A stretch of 64,000 bases of DNA from Cherax quadricarinatus (taxonomy: Eukaryota; Arthropoda; Malacostraca; Decapoda; Parastacidae): assembly GCF_038502225.1 (NCBI RefSeq), contig NC_091298.1:41033072-41097071 (forward strand). Reading direction: 5' to 3'. The notes beneath the pieces were generated by a model. The model did no database searches, was not told the DNA's origin, and saw only the letters and a program-made list of their open reading frames with translations. How positions within the stretch are numbered: position 1 is the first letter of the stretch; the number at the start of each line of letters is the position of its first letter. Positions 61,652-64,000 of the stretch are shown here, in pieces. The translations under genes were made by a program, and so were the position numbers.

Positions 61652-64000
61652 AAGAAACTGAAGGTATAGTACACCAACGCTGATAGAATAATGAATAAGT
61701 GGGAGGGGTGGCACGAGAGACTCAAAGAAAGAGGCATCACCAGACATCATAGCTCTCACCGAAACTAAGCTCACAGGAACAATATCACGTGCCATCTTTC
61801 CAACAGGGCATCAGATCAGAGGGAACAGAACGGGTGGAGGAGTGGTACTGCTCATCAAAAACCAATGAGATTTTAACGAGCTGGAGAGAGGAGACATAAG
61901 AGGAACACTTCAGTCTGGAGGTCCCAAGGTGGTAACTGTAGTGATGTATAACTCACCACAGAACAACATGAGGTCTAGGCATGAATATGATGAGAGTGAC
62001 AGAGCGATGGTTGACACACTGGCTGAAGTGGCTGGAAGGGCGCATGTGAGCAGGGCTAAGCTGCTGATTGAGGGTGACTTCAGTCAACAGCAGGAATTGA
62101 CTGGGAGAACCTGGAGCCACATGGGGGCTAAGATGATGAAGGTGGTACTGGAAAACCTCATGTACCAACACGTAAAGGACACTATAAGAGAGAGGAGAGG
62201 ACGAAACAGCAAGACTGTATCTAGTATTCTCCTTCACTAGTGCAGATATTGAGGACATCACATATGAAAGACCCCTCGGGGATAGTGACCACGTGGTTCT
62301 GAGCTTGGAATGCATAGTAGAGTTACAAGTGGAGAGGGAAGTAGGAAGGGCAGGACAAATGAAGCCAAACTAAAAGAGAGGAGAATACAAAGGCATGAAG
62401 AATTTCCTGCACAAAGTTCAGTAGGACAGAGCACTGGCAGGAAAGTCAGTAAATGAGGTATTGAGATATGTGACAATATGCATGGAAGCTGAGGAGAGGT
62501 TTGTACCCAAGGGTAACAGAAATAACGAGAAGGCCAGGATGAGCACTTGGTTCACCTAAAGGTGTAGAGAGGCCAAAACCAAGTGTGCTAGAGAATGGAA
62601 GAAGTATACAAGAAAGCGAACCCAGGAGAATAAGGAGAGCAGTCTTAAAGCCAGAAACGAATATGCACAGGTAAGAAGGGAAGTCAAACGACAATACAAA
62701 AATGACATAGCAGCAATAGCCAGATCTGACCCAAAACCACGTCAGGAGGAAAACAAGAGTCAAGGACCAGGTAATCAGGCTCAGAAAGAAAGGAGGGGAG
62801 ATCACAAGAAACGACCGAGAAGTATGTGAGGAGCTCAACTTGAGATTCAAGGAAGTGTTCACAGAGGAGACAGATGGGACTCCAGAAAGACGGAGAGGTG
62901 GGGTACACCATCAACCTAGGAAGATGTGAAGAGGCTGCTAAGCAAGCTAGATACCTCAAAGGCGATGGAGCCGGATAACATCTCTCCCTGGGTCCTATGA
63001 GAGGGAGCAGAGACACTATGCATGCCACTAACAACAATTTATCGAAACAGGGCGACTACCTGAGGTATGGAATACAGCAAATGTAGTCCTAATTTTTAAA
63101 AAAAGGAGTCAAACACAAAATATTAAAGTACAGACCAGTGTCACTAACATGTATAGCATGCATGGAGATTATTAGGGGAAGAGTGGTGGGGAACCTAGAA
63201 AGAAACGAGCTTATCAACGACAACCAACATGGTTCCAGGGATGGGAAATCCTGTGTCACAAAACCTACTGGAGTTCTATAATAAGGTAATGGAAGTAAGA
63301 CAAGGGACAGAGGGATGGGAAGACTGCGTTATCTCGGACTGTAAGAAGGCTTTTGACACAGTTCCACACAAGAGATTAGTGCATAAGCTGGAGGACCAGA
63401 CAGGGATAACAAGGAAGGCTGTGCGGATCAGGAAATATCTGTCGCGAAGACATCAGAGGGTCATGGTGAGAGATGAAGTGTCAGAGTGGGGTTCTACAGG
63501 GGTCAGTCCTAGGACCGGTGATGTTTCTTGGATATGTGAAAGACATGACGGAAGGAATAGATCTGAAGATGATGAGAAAAATTCAATCGGAAGACGACCA
63601 AGAAGAACTACAAAGAGATCTGGACAGGCTGCAGGCCCGGTCCAGAAACCGGCTTCTGGAGTTCAACCCCACAAGTGCAAAGTCATGAAGATTGAGGAAG
63701 GGCAAAGAAGGCCGCAGACGGAGTACACTATAGGGGGCCAGAGACCAGAAACCTCACTCTAGGAAAAGGGTCTTGGGTGAGTGTAACACCAAGCACATCA
63801 ACCAAATAGCTGCTGCAGCATACGGGCGCATAGCAAACCTAAGACTAGCATTCCGAAAATCTCAATAAGGTATCTTTGAGGACTCTGTACACTGTGTACG
63901 TTTGGCTTATATTGGAGTATGCAGCACCAGTTTGGAATCCACACTTAGCCAAGCACATAAGGAAATTTGAGAAAGTGCAAATGTTTGCAACAAGACTAGT
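61652..64000 (+). pseudogene. Decayed AC-tail element, copy J (runs off the window)
   Basis: Starts after the AC tail of fragment I near the first codons of ORF2 (AAACTGAAGGTATAGTACAC: KLKV followed by a stop). It can be followed through endonuclease (61929-62240), linker and fingers to the post-palm region with many stops and frameshifts. A coding-like piece at 63229-63762 keeps DCKKAFDTVPHKRLVHKLED, but the segment with GVPQGS and FADD is damaged or missing. Its last 577 bp are almost identical to copy J' at 12174-12750, including shared lesions. Confidence 0.87.

Overview
This is an invertebrate metazoan nuclear genome window made almost entirely of transposable elements and tandem repeats. 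I recognise no host protein-coding gene, rRNA or functional tRNA gene. Long pure (AT)n, (GT)n and (CT)n runs, several non-LTR retrotransposon families and a tRNA-derived SINE fit a repeat-rich arthropod. A decapod crustacean is my best guess, from recollection of similar repeats and not from anything decisive here. A 100-N scaffold gap lies at 42379-42478.

Layout. 1-516: a MITE-like element inside an (AT)n tract. 517-5303: a 50-bp minisatellite. 5594-5715: a TTAA-flanked MITE. 6113-13136: a plus-strand, head-to-tail series of one CR1-group retrotransposon family, here called the AC-tail family (fragment, near full-length copy A, two further fragments). 14193-16294: a very homogeneous 30-bp satellite. 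16716-17018: a trinucleotide repeat. 17431-37717: a minus-strand head-to-tail series of the same family (two near full-length copies, G and E, and several 5'-truncated or decayed copies), with one SINE and one CR1 element of a second family (copy C). 38239-42254: a 37-bp satellite interrupted by a 5'-truncated retrotransposon of a third family (copy K). 42839-43288: (AT)n. 43950-52968: a second, larger array of the same minisatellite as at 517. 52969-57097: a full-length second-family CR1 (copy B). 57151-64000: another plus-strand AC-tail series (copy H, internally deleted, then fragments I and J).

How the parts work together. AC-tail elements carry ORF1 (coiled coil plus a probable RNA-binding domain) and ORF2 (APE-type endonuclease plus reverse transcriptase). 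They end in a short repeated tail containing AGGTGAGTAC that runs into (AC)n. Nearly every copy also begins at an (AC)n tract, always with the AC strand as sense strand, so new copies appear to insert into the tails of older ones. The second family (B, C) has an ORF1 with an SGNH/GDSL esterase-like domain, an intact ORF2 and an 8-bp TTCTTATG tail. Copies G, B and C look open throughout and could be, or recently have been, active. A has lost its ORF1 start and polyA leader, E has one frameshift in ORF2, and H has lost its reverse transcriptase core.
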